A DNA stretch of 64,000 bases from CAZHCA01 sp964530825 (GTDB lineage: Bacteria > Bacteroidota > Bacteroidia > Chitinophagales > Saprospiraceae), in NCBI GenBank assembly GCA_964530825.1, contig CAZHCA010000010.1, positions 75,414 through 139,413 of the forward strand, read 5' to 3'. Positions within the stretch are counted from its first letter, which is position 1, and each line of letters begins with the position of its first letter. This document shows, in pieces, positions 1 to 8,922 of this stretch. A program made the translations under genes and the position numbers. The notes under the pieces were generated by a model. It was not told the origin of the DNA. It searched no databases and was given only the letters and a program-made list of their open reading frames with translations.

Positions 1-195
1 ACCATCGAGACCACCATGTTTTCGGATGGCGCGATTCGGCAAGATGACTGCATCGAATGGGACGGGCGCGATGATTTCGGCGACCCCCTGGCCAGGGGCG
101 TTTATCTGTATAAAGTGCGGGTACGTACCGCCGGAATGGCCGGTGCGAATCTTTCCGGCGAAAGTGAATTTGAAAAGTTAGTACTGTTAAAATAA
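1..195 (+). CDS. porU: PorU C-terminal end (type IX secretion sortase), cut by the window edge
   Basis: Only the last 64 codons are present, in frame 1, ending with TAA at 193-195. The visible peptide has the FlgD-like Ig fold seen at the end of long Bacteroidota surface proteins: WDGRDDFGDPLARGVYLYKV, then a final strand ending FEKLVLLK. PorU is the cell-surface cysteine protease that removes the C-terminal signal of type IX secretion cargo and attaches the cargo to the surface. The call rests mainly on position: porV follows at once on the same strand, and porU-porV is a conserved pair in Bacteroidota. The peptidase domain lies outside the window, so another long protein with a FlgD-like end cannot be excluded. 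Confidence 0.7.
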   Translation, partial: TIETTMFSDGAIRQDDCIEWDGRDDFGDPLARGVYLYKVRVRTAGMAGANLSGESEFEKLVLLK

Positions 196-317
196 GTTAA
201 TGAAATTTACGTAATGGTATTAGTTGGCAAGAATTTTGCTCCTGATCATTTAGATTTCAATAAGCTAAAAAAGAAGGCAAAGCCTATTATTCAACTTTTG
301 GGTAAACGATTCATCTC

Positions 318-1523
318 ATGAAGAACGCATTACGCTTTATTGCTTTTATCCTCCTAGCACAATTGATCTCGGCGGTTCCCGTCGCTGCGCAGTGCTTTCA
401 GGGAGAAGATGGGAATTTCTACAACCTCGACGGAACTCCATGTACGAACGCTGTCACCAGTGCGGTACCTTTTCTGCGCATTGTCGCCGATGCTCGCTCG
501 GGCGCTATGGGTGATGTAGGGATCGGCCTTTCGCCCGACCCAAACGCCATGCATTTTAACCCTTCCAAACTGGTATTTTCCGAGAGCAACTTCGAAATGG
601 CCGCCTCGTACACTCCCTGGCTTCGTTCGCTGGGACTGAACGATGTTTACCTGGCTTACTTATCGGGCTACTATAAATTCGATGATTTGCAAGCCATCGG
701 CTGGGGATTGCGGTACTTTTCGCTAGGAGAAATTCCATTTACCAGTGAAGACGGCGTACCGCTGGGAGAAGGACGGCCCAATGAGTTCGAGGTCAACGTT
801 GCTTATGCCCGTAAACTGTCGGAGCGATTCGCTGCTTCTTTGAGTGGTAAATTCATATTCTCCAACCTGGCGGCCGGTCAGATCACCGCCGGCGAGACCA
901 TCGAAGCCGGTATTGCCGGAGCGGCGGATATCACCTTCACTTACCAGGCTCCTATCAACCTGAACAATGCCGAATCCGATATTATGGTCGGCCTGGCAAT
1001 GACCAATATCGGATCGAAAATCACCTATACCAACTCCGCTAACCGGGACTTCTTACCCGCCAATCTCGGTATCGGCGCAGCCTGGACGATTGATTTCGAC
1101 CAGTATAACAAGTTGACCTTCGCTACTGACATCAACAAACTCATGGTTCCGACACCCTGCCAGGGCGAAAACTGCGACGAGGATAATAACGACATTCCGG
1201 ATTACCGCGAGCAATCCTCCATCAGCGGTATTTTCAACTCCTTCAGTGATGCCCCGGAAGGTTTTCAGGAGGAGTTGCGCGAATTGATGTTCTCCTTTGG
1301 AGTGGAGTATTGGTATGACGAGCAGTTTGCCGTACGCGCCGGTTACTTTACTGAGCATGCCCAAAAAGGTAACCGTAAGTTCTTTACCGTAGGGCTGGGT
1401 CTGAAGTACAACATTTTTGGCTTGAACTTCTCTTACCTGGTACCTACGACGAATCAGCGCAACCCGCTGGACAATACGTTGCGCTTCTCGCTCTTATTTG
1501 ATTTTGGCAATCCAGAAACATAG
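318..1523 (+). CDS. porV: PorV (LptO), outer-membrane protein of the type IX secretion system
   Basis: 401 residues. A signal peptide covers about residues 1-25 and ends VPVAAQ. The mature N-terminus carries the PorV/PorQ signature FLRIVADARSGAMGDVGIG (about residues 52-70), followed by an FadL-like beta-barrel rich in aromatic strands and ending FSLLFDFGNPET. PorV binds the C-terminal signal of exported cargo at the outer membrane and hands it to the PorU sortase; in some Bacteroidota it is needed for part of the type IX cargo only. The gene lies 122 bp after the porU stop. No clear promoter was seen in that gap, so co-transcription with porU is likely. The length is normal for the family. 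Confidence 0.93.
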   Translation: MKNALRFIAFILLAQLISAVPVAAQCFQGEDGNFYNLDGTPCTNAVTSAVPFLRIVADARSGAMGDVGIGLSPDPNAMHFNPSKLVFSESNFEMAASYTPWLRSLGLNDVYLAYLSGYYKFDDLQAIGWGLRYFSLGEIPFTSEDGVPLGEGRPNEFEVNVAYARKLSERFAASLSGKFIFSNLAAGQITAGETIEAGIAGAADITFTYQAPINLNNAESDIMVGLAMTNIGSKITYTNSANRDFLPANLGIGAAWTIDFDQYNKLTFATDINKLMVPTPCQGENCDEDNNDIPDYREQSSISGIFNSFSDAPEGFQEELRELMFSFGVEYWYDEQFAVRAGYFTEHAQKGNRKFFTVGLGLKYNIFGLNFSYLVPTTNQRNPLDNTLRFSLLFDFGNPET

Positions 1524-1527
1524 ACCT

Positions 1528-1590
1528 GGTTTAAGGCAGGATGCGTAGGAGTTTAGGACATTTGCTGTTCCTACGTATTCTGTTTGAACC
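1528..1590 (+). terminator. Long hairpin after porV
   Basis: Four bases after the porV stop an imperfect inverted repeat begins: GGTTTAA...ATGCGTAGGA (1528-1550) pairs with TCCTACGTAT...TTGAACC (1569-1590) around an 18-base loop. The stem is long, with few mismatches. No T-run follows on the plus strand, so it may be a 3'-end stabiliser rather than a classical intrinsic terminator. It also separates porV from the convergent rnpB gene. Confidence 0.5.
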
Positions 1591-1617
1591 AAGCCTAATA
1601 TTGTCCGACCAAAAAAC

Positions 1618-1996
1618 CGCTGCAGGCCCGTAAGCCGGATTCTGTTATCCCGCAATGGGACCTCTATCATTTATCTGGCCCGGCCGTCACCGACCGGATC
1701 TATCTGCCTACCCCCTGCGACTGTACCAACGGGCCGGGCAAGCCAGCACTCTTTGCAGAGTATCGCAGTGTACATGGCATTTCAACCCACAAGGTTTATC
1801 CCATCGCCTGTTGCCAGGACGATGCGTGCGCTCTTACCGCACGATTTCACCCTTACCCCAAGGGGCGGTATCGTTTCTGTGACACTTTCTGTCTCCGCCG
1901 GGGCGGAGCCCATCTGTTAGATGGTGTGGCGCCCTACGTTGTCCGGACTTTCCTCACTTGCACCATTGTGCAAGAGCGATAGAGCAGCCTGCAGCG
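1618..1996 (-). ncRNA. rnpB: RNase P RNA (bacterial class A)
   Basis: On the minus strand the sequence holds the conserved 5' core GAGGAAAGTCCGGAC (around 1940-1955) and the conserved 3' core CAGAATCCGGCTTAC (around 1630-1645). The two ends pair as helix P1: GCTGCAGGC at the 5' end (1987-1995) with GCCTGCAGC at the 3' end (1619-1627). Internal class A landmarks, such as the segment read in reverse as GGTAAGGGTGAAA, are also present. The RNA is the catalytic part of the enzyme that trims tRNA 5' leaders. A TACTTTG box (2006-2012), one base short of the Bacteroidota -7 consensus, lies where a promoter should be. TTTTTT follows the 3' end on the minus strand. Ends are accurate to a few bases. 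Confidence 0.95.
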
Positions 1997-2242
1997 CAAT
2001 TCTTCCAAAGTAGCTGGGGGGCTGAAAAATATTTTTGGCGAACAAAAATCAAATAGTTTAGTGCCAGATGAAACGCGACGCTTTTTAGAACGACCTCCGG
2101 CGACGAAAGGGTAATTTGCAGCCCAAAGGATATTATCCAGACCCACCTTAAATTAAGCGTTTTATCAGAATAACACCAGGAATAAGAAAAAAGGTCCAAA
2201 ACCGGGGAACCCTCATTGCTGAGTGCCGTAAACTCAAAGGCT

Positions 2243-4336
2243 ATGACGCAACAACAGCAAATTTGGGGGCTTATCCCGGTGGGCCTGCTGTTGACCGGGG
2301 CCTACCTAATACACCGGCTGGCTTGGGGACTGCCGGGACTTTGGGCCGTCGTATTGTTCAGCCTAGCCTGGGCCACTGGATGGCTCACGTTTCTACTACC
2401 CGCTATCCGAACTTCGCCAGTCCGCCGCCGGTTATATTGGCTAGGCGGGCTTATATGTTTAGGGGTGTTGTTTTGCGAATACGCTCCCGCTCCACCAGCC
2501 TTAACCGCAGCAGCCTGGAATACTCCGGTTGCTATGGCGGGGAAATGGTCAGTACGGCCCCACTGCCTCTTTTTACTTTCTTTGTGTTGTCTTTGCTTTA
2601 TCAGTGTAGACCCTTCCCAACCGTTGGACCGACGACTGCCGATTCGCCGGCCCTGGTTAGTATGGGTAGGCAGTCATCTGTTGAGCTTAGGCCTATTGGG
2701 TTTGCTTATAGGATTATTTTACCAGATCGATTTGGGGCTGCCAACCGTACAGGACATTTTGCAGGGCCGCTGCCATCCCATTTTGCCTTTTCTTTGGCTC
2801 CTGGATGCCCTCATTTTTTTTGTACTTGCTTACCGCATTCACCGCTATGCTCAGCGCACACCCGTAGATCTTCACCAACGCTTGGCCGCGATGTTGATCT
2901 CCGTGCTCTTGATTGCACCGCTTGGTTTTATGCTGCACATTCCACTACTCGCCTGGGCTTGCGTTGGGTTGGTGTTTTTATTGGTATTTGACCTCTTTCT
3001 GGAAACGCCCATCAGCAGCATGACCTGGGTTCTGGTCTGGTGTAGTTTTTTTGCGGGATTGGGGGCGTATTTAACGTACCTCACCTTGGCCGAACAGTCG
3101 CAAACCGGCTACCTAAGCGAAGTCGTTGCCGCATCCAGTTGGCCGACATTCCTATCGGTTTTTTCATTCTTCTTCCTGAGCTTTTTGATGAGTTTTCTAC
3201 TGCTGGTAGGCTGGCGCCAACTGGGCGGACCAGTCCCGGAGAACCTTTCTTTTCCAGGCTTTGGCAGCCCAAGCCTGCGCGACCGGATACAGTTGGCCAC
3301 CATAAGTCTCGTATTGATCGCCTACTTTATCTTAGCCCTTATCACTGTCAAGATCATCAGTCAGGAGCCGGAGCTTGGCGTCGGTGGAATGGCCGGTGGT
3401 ACCGGCTTATACGCACTCCTGGACCGTTTGCTGACCGCTTATATATTTTTCCTGGTCATTGCTGCCGTACTAGGTATTTACATCTCCAATACCTTAACGG
3501 ACCCATTGGTACAGTTGAGCGAACGTTTACAACAGTTGAAGTTGGAAGCCAACGAGCCCCTCGACTGGGAGGCTCCCGACGAGATCGGGCAGTTGGTAGC
3601 GGCTTACAACCGCATGATCAAAAAACTGGCTATCAGTACACAGGCTATGCGGCAATCGGAGCGGGAGTTCGCCTGGCGCGAGATGGCCAAACAAGTCGCA
3701 CACGAGATTAAAAACCCACTTACGCCCATGAAGTTGAGCCTGCAATACCTGCAACAGACTCAACGCCACCGTCCCGATCGGCTACCCCAGCTAATGGAAA
3801 GCGTTGCTGTTACCCTGATCGAACAGATCGACAGTCTGTCGCGGATCGCATCAGAATTTGCCCGCTTCGGGCAACTGCCCCAAACCGATGTCCGCACCTT
3901 CGACCTGATTCCTTTGGTAGAGAATACGGTCCGGCTGTTTTCCGAAGGGAAGGCTCATCCAATGATCGACTGGCAGCTGTCACTGCCTGCCGGACCGGTT
4001 GAGGTTCGGGCAGACCGCGAGCAATTAGGACGCATTTTGGGAAATCTGATAAAAAATGCTCGTCAGGCGATCCCGGCAGCATGTCTGGGGCGAATCGAAA
4101 TCGACTTGGTCAAAAAAGACCAAACAGTACAACTCCGGGTTACCGACAATGGAAGCGGCATACCCGAAAAGATCCGGCAAAAGATTTTCGCTCCCAACTT
4201 CACCACCAAGTCGACCGGCATGGGAATGGGGCTGGCTATTTCGAAACTCACCATGGAACAGATGGGTGGGGATATCTGGTTCGATACCTGCGAGGGGGCA
4301 GGAACTACTTTTTACTTGGGCATCCCAGCTGTTTAA
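2243..4336 (+). CDS. Multi-pass membrane sensor histidine kinase (NtrY-like layout)
   Basis: 697 residues from the ATG at 2243; an in-frame TTG at 2216 is possible but less likely. The N-terminal half is very hydrophobic, with about ten predicted membrane spans in place of a classical sensor domain. A membrane span and HAMP linker follow (about 390-460; NTLTDPLVQL, then DEIGQLVAAYNRM). The kinase core has the H box HEIKNPLTPMKL with phospho-acceptor His about 487, the N box NLIKNARQAI (about 600), DNGSGIP, and the G box GMGMGLAIS (about 659). Autophosphorylation and transfer to a response regulator are expected, but no regulator gene lies nearby, so the partner and the signal are unknown. The HAMP-HisKA-HATPase order and the HEIKNPLTP motif match NtrY-type kinases; the membrane part does not clearly match any named family. 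Confidence 0.88.
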   Translation: MTQQQQIWGLIPVGLLLTGAYLIHRLAWGLPGLWAVVLFSLAWATGWLTFLLPAIRTSPVRRRLYWLGGLICLGVLFCEYAPAPPALTAAAWNTPVAMAGKWSVRPHCLFLLSLCCLCFISVDPSQPLDRRLPIRRPWLVWVGSHLLSLGLLGLLIGLFYQIDLGLPTVQDILQGRCHPILPFLWLLDALIFFVLAYRIHRYAQRTPVDLHQRLAAMLISVLLIAPLGFMLHIPLLAWACVGLVFLLVFDLFLETPISSMTWVLVWCSFFAGLGAYLTYLTLAEQSQTGYLSEVVAASSWPTFLSVFSFFFLSFLMSFLLLVGWRQLGGPVPENLSFPGFGSPSLRDRIQLATISLVLIAYFILALITVKIISQEPELGVGGMAGGTGLYALLDRLLTAYIFFLVIAAVLGIYISNTLTDPLVQLSERLQQLKLEANEPLDWEAPDEIGQLVAAYNRMIKKLAISTQAMRQSEREFAWREMAKQVAHEIKNPLTPMKLSLQYLQQTQRHRPDRLPQLMESVAVTLIEQIDSLSRIASEFARFGQLPQTDVRTFDLIPLVENTVRLFSEGKAHPMIDWQLSLPAGPVEVRADREQLGRILGNLIKNARQAIPAACLGRIEIDLVKKDQTVQLRVTDNGSGIPEKIRQKIFAPNFTTKSTGMGMGLAISKLTMEQMGGDIWFDTCEGAGTTFYLGIPAV

Positions 4337-4564
4337 GGGCTGGTGGGCGTGCCGTGCCTAGCCCCAACAACCGGATTGGCTTGAAAAGAAATATGCTAGG
4401 TAAACTGCGCGCACCCGGCAGAAGGATTTGTACCCCCGCCGTAAAATGGTATCCATCTTTTAATAGGACAAGCATCCGGTCGGGCCGGCCAGCTGTCAGG
4501 CTGCAAACCATTGCTCAACGGAATTGTTAACTTACCACTATTTTACCAACAAATTCAGCGCATT

Positions 4565-6091
4565 TTGAAAATAGGAATTGTCGGAGCAGGCGTAGCCGGC
4601 CTTGGCGTTGCTGTTCGCCTGGCTGCACAAGGCCATGAAGTTGATGTGTACGAAGCGAACGCCTATCCGGGGGGGAAGTTATCGCAATTTGAATTACGCG
4701 GTTACCGGTTTGATGCGGGACCGTCCTTGTTTACGATGCCCCAGTATGTAGATGAATTATTCCGCATTGCAGGGGAAAACCCGGCAGATCACTTTCGGTA
4801 TTACCGCTTGCCGGTGGTCTGCAATTATTTTTGGGAAGATGGCACATCGCTATCCGCTCATGCAGACCCGGCGCATTTCGGCCGTGAAGTACAAGATAAA
4901 TTAGGCGTAGATTCGGGCCGACTGGCCGACGCCCTTTCGGATAGTGCGCGCAAATACGAGCTCACAGGCCGCACTTTTTTGGAAAAACCCCTCAACCAGG
5001 TGCGCACCTGGTGGCAAGCTGAAGTAGGCCGGGCAATGCTACACTTACACCAATTGGATCTGCTGCAGTCGATGCACCAGGTCCACGAGCGTCGGCTGCA
5101 GCACCCTAAGCTGGTACAGCTATTTAATCGCTTTGCGACCTACAACGGTTCCAACCCTTATAAGGCGCCCGGATTATTGAGCATCATTCCCCACTTTGAG
5201 CATCAGATCGGTGCTTTTTACCCTGAGGGCGGCATGTATGCCATCACTCAGGCTATCCATCAACTGGCCGAGCGCCAGGGAGCACGATTTCATTTCGAGA
5301 CGCCCGTCGAGCGCATCCTGATCGATAGGCGAAAAGCCACCGGCCTGCAGGTCGCGAGAGAAAAAATTGCCTACGACCGGGTTATCAGCAATATGGACGT
5401 TTTCTTCACCTATCAGCGCTTATTAGCCGAGCATCCAGCACCTCAGCGCATTCTACGCCAGCAAAAATCGACTTCTGCGCTGATTTTTTATTGGGGTATT
5501 GAGCGCACCTTTGAGCAACTGGATCTACACAATATCTTTTTCAGCGACAATTACCGCACCGAATTTGATGCACTGGAGAGCGGCAGCATCGTCGATGACC
5601 CGACGGTTTACGTCAATATTTCGCAACGCTACAGCCCGGAGGATGCTCCGGCTGGCGGTGAGAACTGGTTTGTAATGATCAACGCGCCTTTTGACGATGG
5701 CCAGGATTGGGATGCCATCATTCCACAAGTACGGCAACTCACCATCGACAAGCTTTCCCGGATGTTAGAAACCCCAGTAGAGCCACTTATTGCCTGCGAA
5801 GCAACTCTGGAACCCCGGACAATACAATCCAAAACCGGTTCCCACCTGGGGGCACTATATGGCACCAGCTCTAACAATCGCATGGCTGCCTTTTTAAGAC
5901 ATGCCAATAAAAGCCGTAGATTTGATCATCTGTATTTTTGTGGCGGTAGTGTTCATCCGGGCGGCGGCATTCCATTAGCTTTATCCTCGGCCAAAATTGT
6001 AGATGAGCTGATTCATGGGCGACCCTCTAAAGCCATCACTTCAGCTCCGGCGCCTGTACCCTACACCCGGGCGAAACTACCACAAACTTAA
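4565..6091 (+). CDS. crtD: CrtD-type carotenoid 3,4-desaturase (CrtI family)
   Basis: 508 residues from the TTG at 4565, which puts the dinucleotide-binding motif (K)IGIVGAGVAGLGVA at the N-terminus as in the family; the upstream TTG at 4511 would add 18 unconserved residues. FAD-dependent carotenoid desaturase: the N-terminal Rossmann motif is followed by YPGGKLSQFELRGYRFDAGP, and the C-terminus has the family signature CGGSVHPGGGIPLALSSAK. The segments DAGPSLFTMP and YFWEDGT fit CrtD (1-hydroxycarotenoid 3,4-desaturase) of Bacteroidota better than phytoene desaturase CrtI, as do the following cruF and crtZ genes. It would introduce the 3',4' double bond in a monocyclic 1'-hydroxy carotenoid at the membrane. 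Phytoene desaturase activity cannot be excluded by reading alone. Confidence 0.85.
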   Translation: MKIGIVGAGVAGLGVAVRLAAQGHEVDVYEANAYPGGKLSQFELRGYRFDAGPSLFTMPQYVDELFRIAGENPADHFRYYRLPVVCNYFWEDGTSLSAHADPAHFGREVQDKLGVDSGRLADALSDSARKYELTGRTFLEKPLNQVRTWWQAEVGRAMLHLHQLDLLQSMHQVHERRLQHPKLVQLFNRFATYNGSNPYKAPGLLSIIPHFEHQIGAFYPEGGMYAITQAIHQLAERQGARFHFETPVERILIDRRKATGLQVAREKIAYDRVISNMDVFFTYQRLLAEHPAPQRILRQQKSTSALIFYWGIERTFEQLDLHNIFFSDNYRTEFDALESGSIVDDPTVYVNISQRYSPEDAPAGGENWFVMINAPFDDGQDWDAIIPQVRQLTIDKLSRMLETPVEPLIACEATLEPRTIQSKTGSHLGALYGTSSNNRMAAFLRHANKSRRFDHLYFCGGSVHPGGGIPLALSSAKIVDELIHGRPSKAITSAPAPVPYTRAKLPQT

Positions 6092-6101
6092 CAGGCTTAC
6101 T

Positions 6102-6797
6102 ATGCATCAAAGACGCCAAATGCCCAATTTTGCCATCAATCACGAAGGCATCTTCCTACCGATGTTTCACCTCCCATGGGATGTTGCCGGTGCAGCGGCG
6201 CTTATCATTGTCTATACGGTAGGGATTTTGGGGATCCTGCGCAACGTCAACGAATCGTTCATCTACCTCACCCCCATCAATTTGCTCTTCTCTGTTTTTG
6301 TGGTCCTGGCTTTACACTACCCTAAAAACCGGAATTTCTGGCTTTTCGTACTGTTGGCCTACACCATTGGATTGGGGATCGAGGTCATTGGTGTGAATAC
6401 CGGACAACCCTTTGGATCGTACGCTTATAGCGACGTATTGGGCCCTAAAGTCTGGTCTACCCCTTTGATCATAGGGGCCAATTGGCTGATGCTTACCTAT
6501 TGCATTGGCAATGCGGTACAGCAATTTTTTCCACGGCGATCGTGGATCATGAAAGCGACCATAGGGGCCCTACTCATGGTTCTCCTCGATTTTTTGATCG
6601 AACCGGTAGCCATTAAATACGGTTTCTGGAGTTGGTCATCCGAAACAATCCCTGCCGCTAACTATTTGACCTGGATGGTTGTTGCCTTTGTGATCATGAC
6701 TTTGTTCTATCAGCTGTTGCCGCGCTCTGACAACAAAGTGGCTTTGGTCTTGTTATTTTTGCAATTTGGTTTTTTCCTAATCTTGGGAAACTTCTAA
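6102..6797 (+). CDS. cruF: CruF-type carotenoid 1',2'-hydratase (integral membrane)
   Basis: 231 residues from ATG 6102; an ATG at 6120 also fits. About seven membrane spans. The segments GIEVIGVNTGQPFGSYAYSD and LDFLIEPVAIKYGFWSW are typical of the carotenoid-biosynthesis membrane family that includes CruF, which adds water across the 1',2' double bond of the psi end group to make a tertiary hydroxyl. The gene begins 10 bp after crtD and ends 3 bp before crtZ, so the three are surely one operon. CruF and CrtD act in sequence on the acyclic end of a monocyclic carotenoid. An apparent longer frame starting at 6015 overlaps the crtD end and is not needed. Confidence 0.85.
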   Translation: MHQRRQMPNFAINHEGIFLPMFHLPWDVAGAAALIIVYTVGILGILRNVNESFIYLTPINLLFSVFVVLALHYPKNRNFWLFVLLAYTIGLGIEVIGVNTGQPFGSYAYSDVLGPKVWSTPLIIGANWLMLTYCIGNAVQQFFPRRSWIMKATIGALLMVLLDFLIEPVAIKYGFWSWSSETIPAANYLTWMVVAFVIMTLFYQLLPRSDNKVALVLLFLQFGFFLILGNF

Positions 6798-6800
6798 AAA

Positions 6801-7283
6801 ATGGCCGGTATGTTTTTCGTTTATTTCGGAATCACCGTTCTCACTTTCATCGTTATGGAGTTTGTGGCCTGGTTTGCGCATAAACACCTTATGCACGGTG
6901 TACTATGGGTATTACATGAAGATCATCATCGTCCGCACCACCACAAGCACGGTTTTTTTGAAAAAAACGACCTCTTCTTCTTAATCTTTGCGATTCCCAG
7001 TGCCTTCGCCTACGTAGTAGGGTTGTCCGTCCCGGGGTACTTTTGGCTACTCTTTGTGGGTATCGGCATCTCCATCTATGGATTGATTTACTTCCTCATC
7101 CACGATGTTTACATCCACCGCCGGTTTTCCTGGTTTAAGCAGTTAGATAGTCCCTACTCGAGAGCCATCCTGCGCGCGCACGGCGCACACCACGCCAAAA
7201 CCACCAAAGAGGATTGTGAATCCTTTGGTCTGCTGGTTGTCCATCCGAAGTACTTTCGCAAGCGGAAAGAATGGTCGAGCTAA
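6801..7283 (+). CDS. crtZ: Beta-carotene 3-hydroxylase, CrtZ family
   Basis: 160 residues with about four membrane segments and the histidine clusters that bind the di-iron centre: HKHLMH (27-32), HEDHH (39-43), HDVYIH and HGAHH. This layout is diagnostic of non-heme CrtZ hydroxylases in the fatty-acid-hydroxylase superfamily. The enzyme puts a hydroxyl on C-3 of a beta ring. It is the last gene of crtD-cruF-crtZ. Together the three supply 3-hydroxylation, 1'-hydroxylation and 3',4'-desaturation, which is the modification pattern of saproxanthin. The upstream genes (crtE, crtB, crtI, crtY) are not in the window. Confidence 0.92.
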   Translation: MAGMFFVYFGITVLTFIVMEFVAWFAHKHLMHGVLWVLHEDHHRPHHHKHGFFEKNDLFFLIFAIPSAFAYVVGLSVPGYFWLLFVGIGISIYGLIYFLIHDVYIHRRFSWFKQLDSPYSRAILRAHGAHHAKTTKEDCESFGLLVVHPKYFRKRKEWSS

Positions 7284-7404
7284 CCTTCGGATCGGAAAAA
7301 AAGCCCAAAAAAGCGGTTTCAGGTCGAGTGAATTAGCGCAAAAATGTGCTACAAATCTTAAATTACGGGGATATCCAAATCGATATTGCTAAATCTTTCA
7401 AAAC

Positions 7405-7977
7405 ATGGCGCTGGGCGACAAGCTTCTCGAACGCGTGACCCGCACCTTCAGCGAGCCGGAAATCCCCGAGCAGGAGTCGCTGGACGAGTACCTCGATGCC
7501 ATCATTCCCAATATTCGCCAATGGAGTGAGGATCTGGTCGAAGATTCTTTTTTTCTGGACAAACCTTGGCGGGAAATCCGCGATGACACGGCGTTTCATC
7601 AGGATTTGCTTCATTTTTTTAACGAAGGTGGAGAGTACCTGATGTCATTAGATGGTGACGTTACCAACGGCATGTGGCGCTATCTGGAACGCGCCAACAA
7701 GTTCATGATCGAGCACGGCGGAGAAGCCGAACTGTTTGAATTGGCCTTTCTGAGTAAGGATTTCTTTATCCTGAGCAAACAGGGACATAACCACGGCGCA
7801 TTGGATGACCGCAAGTATTTTTTCATGATTTACGAACCCCGCGGGGGCGGGCTAGAATGGAATGATGCCGTACAACTCCTGTTGGATACTGCCCGCAACA
7901 ATAACCGCCTCTATTTCACCATCGCCTTGATAGCTATCCTGATCATTACGCTTATCTTGCTGCTTTCGACAGGATAA
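7405..7977 (+). CDS. Unknown acidic protein with C-terminal membrane anchor
   Basis: 190 residues; family not recognised. Residues 1-165 are acidic and mostly helical in appearance, without a signal peptide (MALGDKLLERVTRTFSEPE at the start). The last 25 residues form one strongly hydrophobic segment (LYFTIALIAILIITLILLLS), which suggests a tail-anchored inner-membrane protein with its bulk in the cytoplasm. No catalytic motif is visible. It lies 121 bp after crtZ on the same strand and converges on sucD; a link to carotenoid synthesis is not supported by anything in its sequence. Confidence 0.75.
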   Translation: MALGDKLLERVTRTFSEPEIPEQESLDEYLDAIIPNIRQWSEDLVEDSFFLDKPWREIRDDTAFHQDLLHFFNEGGEYLMSLDGDVTNGMWRYLERANKFMIEHGGEAELFELAFLSKDFFILSKQGHNHGALDDRKYFFMIYEPRGGGLEWNDAVQLLLDTARNNNRLYFTIALIAILIITLILLLSTG

Positions 7978-8025
7978 AACCGGCAGCCTAGACAATCCTA
8001 CTCCGGACGGCCAATCGTTCGCACT

Positions 8026-8895
8026 TTATTTTATTACTTTCGCTATGGTAGCGCCGATAGTAGCAGGCGACTGCACGACGTGGATACCGCAGTCGGCCAT
8101 AATTTTCATCTTGGCTTCTGCCGTATCGTCTTTGCCGCCTATGATTGCGCCCGCATGCCCCATTTTACGCCCTTTGGGCGCCGTCTGCCCCGCGATGAAG
8201 CCGACTACTGGCTTGGTACCGTGTTCTTTTACGTATTGAGCAGCTTCGGCTTCCATGCCGCCACCAATTTCTCCGATCATAATGATGCCCTCGGTTTCCG
8301 GATCGTTCATGAGCAGTTCGACGGCTTCTTTGGTGGTCGTACCCACAATTGGATCCCCGCCGATACCGATACAAGTGGACTGCCCCAACCCGGCTTTGGT
8401 CACCTGATCGACCGCCTCGTAGGTAAGGGTACCCGAACGACTTACGATACCTACCGTTCCTTTGTTATGGATAAAGCCCGGCATGATGCCGCATTTCGCT
8501 TCATCCGGCGTAATTACTCCGGGACAGTTTGGCCCGATCAACCGGCTGTTGCGATCTTCAAGGTAGGCTTTGACCTTAACCATATCCTGCACTGGAATAC
8601 CTTCAGTAATACAGATGATCACCTTAATGCCCGAATCGGCGGCCTCCATAATGGCATCGGCCGCAAAAGGAGGCGGCACAAAGATGACGGAGGTATCAGC
8701 GCCTTCGCCATTAACGGCCTCGGCTACGGTATTAAAGACCGGGCGGTCGAGATGCTGCGTACCACCTTTACCAGGGGTAACGCCGCCCACGACCTGCGTA
8801 CCATATTCGATCATTTGACCGGCGTGGAAGGTACCTTCCTTACCGGTGAATCCTTGTACGATAATTCTGGAGTCCTTACTGACGAGAACTGACAT
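8026..8895 (-). CDS. sucD: Succinyl-CoA ligase (ADP/GDP-forming) alpha subunit
   Basis: 289 residues, the normal length. The N-terminal CoA-binding Rossmann domain begins VLVSKDSRIIVQGFTGKEG. The C-terminal ligase domain contains GPNCPGVI, then KMGHAGAIIGG with the phosphorylated histidine at residue 247. The subunit carries the phospho-histidine and binds CoA; with the beta subunit SucC it makes ATP or GTP from succinyl-CoA in the TCA cycle. sucC is not in the window. The gene is last in the minus-strand run eno-divIC-sucD and starts 27 bp after the stop of the division gene. Confidence 0.97.
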   Translation of the reverse strand: MSVLVSKDSRIIVQGFTGKEGTFHAGQMIEYGTQVVGGVTPGKGGTQHLDRPVFNTVAEAVNGEGADTSVIFVPPPFAADAIMEAADSGIKVIICITEGIPVQDMVKVKAYLEDRNSRLIGPNCPGVITPDEAKCGIMPGFIHNKGTVGIVSRSGTLTYEAVDQVTKAGLGQSTCIGIGGDPIVGTTTKEAVELLMNDPETEGIIMIGEIGGGMEAEAAQYVKEHGTKPVVGFIAGQTAPKGRKMGHAGAIIGGKDDTAEAKMKIMADCGIHVVQSPATIGATIAKVIK

Positions 8896-8922
8896 AGGTG
8901 TTAAATTTTTCGCTAAAGTCGG

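Noticed and set aside
1655..1882. Short open frame in the porV-kinase gap
   Set aside because: It overlaps the RNase P RNA core on the other strand.
2263..2991. Plus-strand open frame of 242 codons
   Set aside because: Alternative frame inside the kinase gene; the kinase frame has clear family motifs and continues through this region.
8080..8892. Plus-strand open frame of 270 codons
   Set aside because: Antisense to sucD; explained by codon bias of the real gene.
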